Positions 5,788 through 6,968 of a stretch of 6,968 nt of DNA are shown here, one piece after another (within the stretch, counting starts at the first letter, position 1; the number at the start of each line of letters is the position of its first letter). The translations under genes and the position numbers were made by a program. This DNA comes from Proteiniphilum sp. (GTDB lineage: Bacteria > Bacteroidota > Bacteroidia > Bacteroidales > Dysgonomonadaceae). The DNA lies in contig JAENWZ010000114.1 of NCBI GenBank assembly GCA_016649795.1, positions 1-6,968 of the forward strand, in the 5' to 3' direction. The notes below the pieces were generated by a model. The model was given only the letters and a program-made list of their open reading frames with translations. It was not told the origin of the DNA and ran no database searches.

Positions 5788-6825
5788 ATGACACGAAAAG
5801 AACGCTTTTATGCCACCATAGAAAGAAAATCCGTAGATAGACCTGCTTCATGGCTGGGGGAACCTGTTCCCGCAGCTGTACCGGGATTAATGAACTATTT
5901 TGATGCAAAAGATGAGTTCGAATTGAAAAATGCGATCCATGATGATGTGTTCAGCGTAAATGTTCCCTATTCATCTGAGCACAGCAGCCACATAACTACG
6001 GCATTTCAATTTGCAAAAGTTGCCTCTGACGGCACTCCGGATAAGAGAACGCTGACCGCCCCCGGTTTTTTTGAAGACTACCATAATCCATCTGACGTGG
6101 ACAAGTTTCCCTGGCCTGACCCTTCAAAACATATTGATCCCGCCGCTTGCAAGGCTGTTGTTGATGCAGCACCCCAAGATGTTGCTGTAATGGGAATGAT
6201 GTGGTCCGCGCATTTTCAGGATGCCTGTTCAGCCTACGGCATGGAGAAGGCGCTTATGGGGATGATGCTTGAGCCGCAGCTTTTTGATGCCGTTATCGAC
6301 AGGATTACGGAATTCTATCTTCAAGGTAATGAAATCTTCTATCAGGCGGCGAAGCACCGGTTGGATGCTGTCCTCATAGGTAACGACTTCGGCAGCCAGA
6401 CTGGGCTGATGCTCTCTCCCGAACTCCTCCGGAAGCACGTTTTTCGGGGTACCAAGAAGCTGATTGATCAGGCGCACAGCTACGGTTTCAAGGTTATTCA
6501 CCACTCCTGTGGAGCAATTCGGGATATAATTCCGGATTTGATTGATCTTGGGGTGGATGCTGTGCATCCTATCCAGGCTTTGGCGACAGGAATGGAACCG
6601 GAGAAATTGGCTAAAGATTTCGGAAAGAATGTCTCCTTCTGCGGCGGAGTGGATGCTCAAAATCTGCTGGTTAACGGGAGCCCGAAGGATATCGAGGAAA
6701 CAGTTAAGAGGCTCATGGGGATATTTCCCACAGGACTGATCATTTCCCCCAGCCACGAAGCAATTCTACCGGATGTGGATCCTGCCAATGTGGAGGCTCT
6801 TTTCAGAACCCTGCAGAACGCGTAG
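5788..6825 (+). CDS. URO-D superfamily protein of unknown role (not HemE)
   Basis: A 345-residue cytoplasmic protein with the uroporphyrinogen decarboxylase/methylcobamide:CoM methyltransferase fold, about the usual length. It begins M-T-R-K-E-R-F-Y-A-T-I-E-R-K (1-14) with V-D-R-P (16-19), as in the non-haem branch, and lacks the substrate-binding R-Q-A-G-R motif of true HemE. HHSCGAIRDIIPDLIDLGVD (238-257) contains the His239-x-Cys241 pair that binds zinc in MtaA/MtbA-type methyltransferases. F-C-G-G-V-D (284-289) and I-S-P-S-H-E-A-I-L-P-D-V (319-330) follow. The position where MtaA has its third zinc ligand, a Cys, appears here as Ser322 or His323, so zinc binding would be altered or use His. 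GAGGAAG (5777-5783) lies just before the ATG, and the gene follows the permease by 89 nt, last in the operon. A role in modifying the imported compound, for example demethylation of an O-methyl sugar, is speculation; the reaction is unknown. Confidence 0.85.
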   Translation: MTRKERFYATIERKSVDRPASWLGEPVPAAVPGLMNYFDAKDEFELKNAIHDDVFSVNVPYSSEHSSHITTAFQFAKVASDGTPDKRTLTAPGFFEDYHNPSDVDKFPWPDPSKHIDPAACKAVVDAAPQDVAVMGMMWSAHFQDACSAYGMEKALMGMMLEPQLFDAVIDRITEFYLQGNEIFYQAAKHRLDAVLIGNDFGSQTGLMLSPELLRKHVFRGTKKLIDQAHSYGFKVIHHSCGAIRDIIPDLIDLGVDAVHPIQALATGMEPEKLAKDFGKNVSFCGGVDAQNLLVNGSPKDIEETVKRLMGIFPTGLIISPSHEAILPDVDPANVEALFRTLQNA

Positions 6826-6828
6826 AAT

Positions 6829-6859
6829 CGAGTAGGCGGGGACTCGTCCGTTATTTTTT
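6829..6859 (+). terminator. Probable Rho-independent terminator of the operon
   Basis: Four bases after the URO-D-like stop codon, CGAGT (6829-6833) pairs with ACTCG (6842-6846). An alternative stem pairs GGCGGG (6835-6840) with TCCGTT (6847-6852), using three G-U pairs, and abuts the T-tract. The run TTATTTTTT (6851-6859) follows. The stems are short, so efficiency is uncertain, but the position and T-run fit the end of the five-gene transcript. Confidence 0.5.
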
Positions 6860-6865
6860 CACATC

Positions 6866-6879
6866 TTCAAGCACTTGAA
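6866..6879. repeat. Perfect inverted repeat TTCAAG-CA-CTTGAA
   Basis: Six-base arms flank a 2-bp centre. The repeat is itself flanked by TTATTTT (6851-6857) and AAAATAA (6882-6888), which can pair outside it. It could be a protein-binding operator for a gene beyond the right edge, or the stem of a second, bidirectional terminator. No gene start is visible in 6880-6968; a G-rich stretch at 6941-6945 is not followed by a start codon within usable distance. Confidence 0.35.
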
Positions 6880-6968
6880 CGAAAATAATGATGGTAAATT
6901 CTGGATAAAATTGGCTCATCCGCATTTCTGGTGGTCAATAGGGGGTAGAAGATATTCAGAACAGTTCC

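Noticed and set aside
5447..5908. 153-codon minus-strand reading frame across the permease and URO-D-like genes
   Set aside because: It runs antisense across two real genes, its product shows no domain, and its composition is that of a shadow frame.
6229..6756. 175-codon minus-strand reading frame within the URO-D-like gene
   Set aside because: It is fully antisense to a conserved gene, with no supporting ribosome site or domain.
5788..6825. Annotation as haem-biosynthetic uroporphyrinogen decarboxylase HemE
   Set aside because: The conserved N-terminal R-Q-A-G-R substrate motif is absent, and the neighbours are sugar-transport genes; only the superfamily fold is supported.
1..6968. CRISPR array, tRNA, rRNA, insertion sequence or origin
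   Set aside because: No regularly spaced repeats, cloverleaf, rRNA-like segment or transposase was seen on either strand.

Overview
The window holds a compact carbohydrate-uptake locus: a LacI-family regulator on the minus strand, divergent from a five-gene plus-strand operon. The operon encodes an L-rhamnose-mutarotase-type protein, a periplasmic sugar-binding protein, a double-domain sugar ABC ATPase, a ribose/xylose-type permease, and a URO-D-superfamily protein that is not the haem enzyme HemE. The window suggests a bacterium with two membranes. The binding protein has a signal peptide ending in F-A-Q-G with no convincing lipobox, a style common in Spirochaetes (Treponema/Sphaerochaeta-like), whereas Gram-positive relatives usually carry a lipoprotein cysteine. 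This taxonomic reading is an inference, not a proof.

Layout. Positions 1-264 hold a possible 3' end of an unidentified plus-strand gene (to 107) and a hairpin plus U-tract that reads as a terminator for the minus-strand regulator. The lacI-type gene occupies 1302 down to 265. The 281-bp divergent region (1303-1583) is AT-rich. It carries a near-consensus promoter (TTGACA, 16 bp, TATATT) for the operon, two perfect 21-bp tandem repeats just upstream of the -35 box, and a weaker promoter facing the regulator that would give an almost leaderless mRNA. The operon then runs: mutarotase (1584-1907), binding protein (1955-2944), a 245-nt gap with nested inverted repeats, ATPase (3190-4686), permease (4724-5698) and URO-D-like protein (5788-6825). 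A probable terminator (6829-6859) and a separate inverted repeat (6866-6879) follow.

How the parts fit. The binding protein, ATPase and permease form a complete CUT2/RbsABC-type importer. The mutarotase points to a 6-deoxyhexose such as L-rhamnose, or a related sugar whose anomers must interconvert before catabolism. The LacI protein probably senses the sugar or a derivative and controls the divergent promoter. No isomerase, kinase, aldolase or dehydrogenase is present, so catabolism must be encoded elsewhere. The URO-D-like protein is the functional unknown: it keeps a His-X-Cys pair seen in zinc-dependent methyltransferases of the superfamily, but no corrinoid protein or partner methyltransferase is in the operon.

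The most unusual items are the URO-D homologue in a sugar operon, the nested inverted repeats between the binding-protein and ATPase genes, and the promoter-proximal 21-bp tandem repeats. Nothing proves a wholly new system; these are the places to look.
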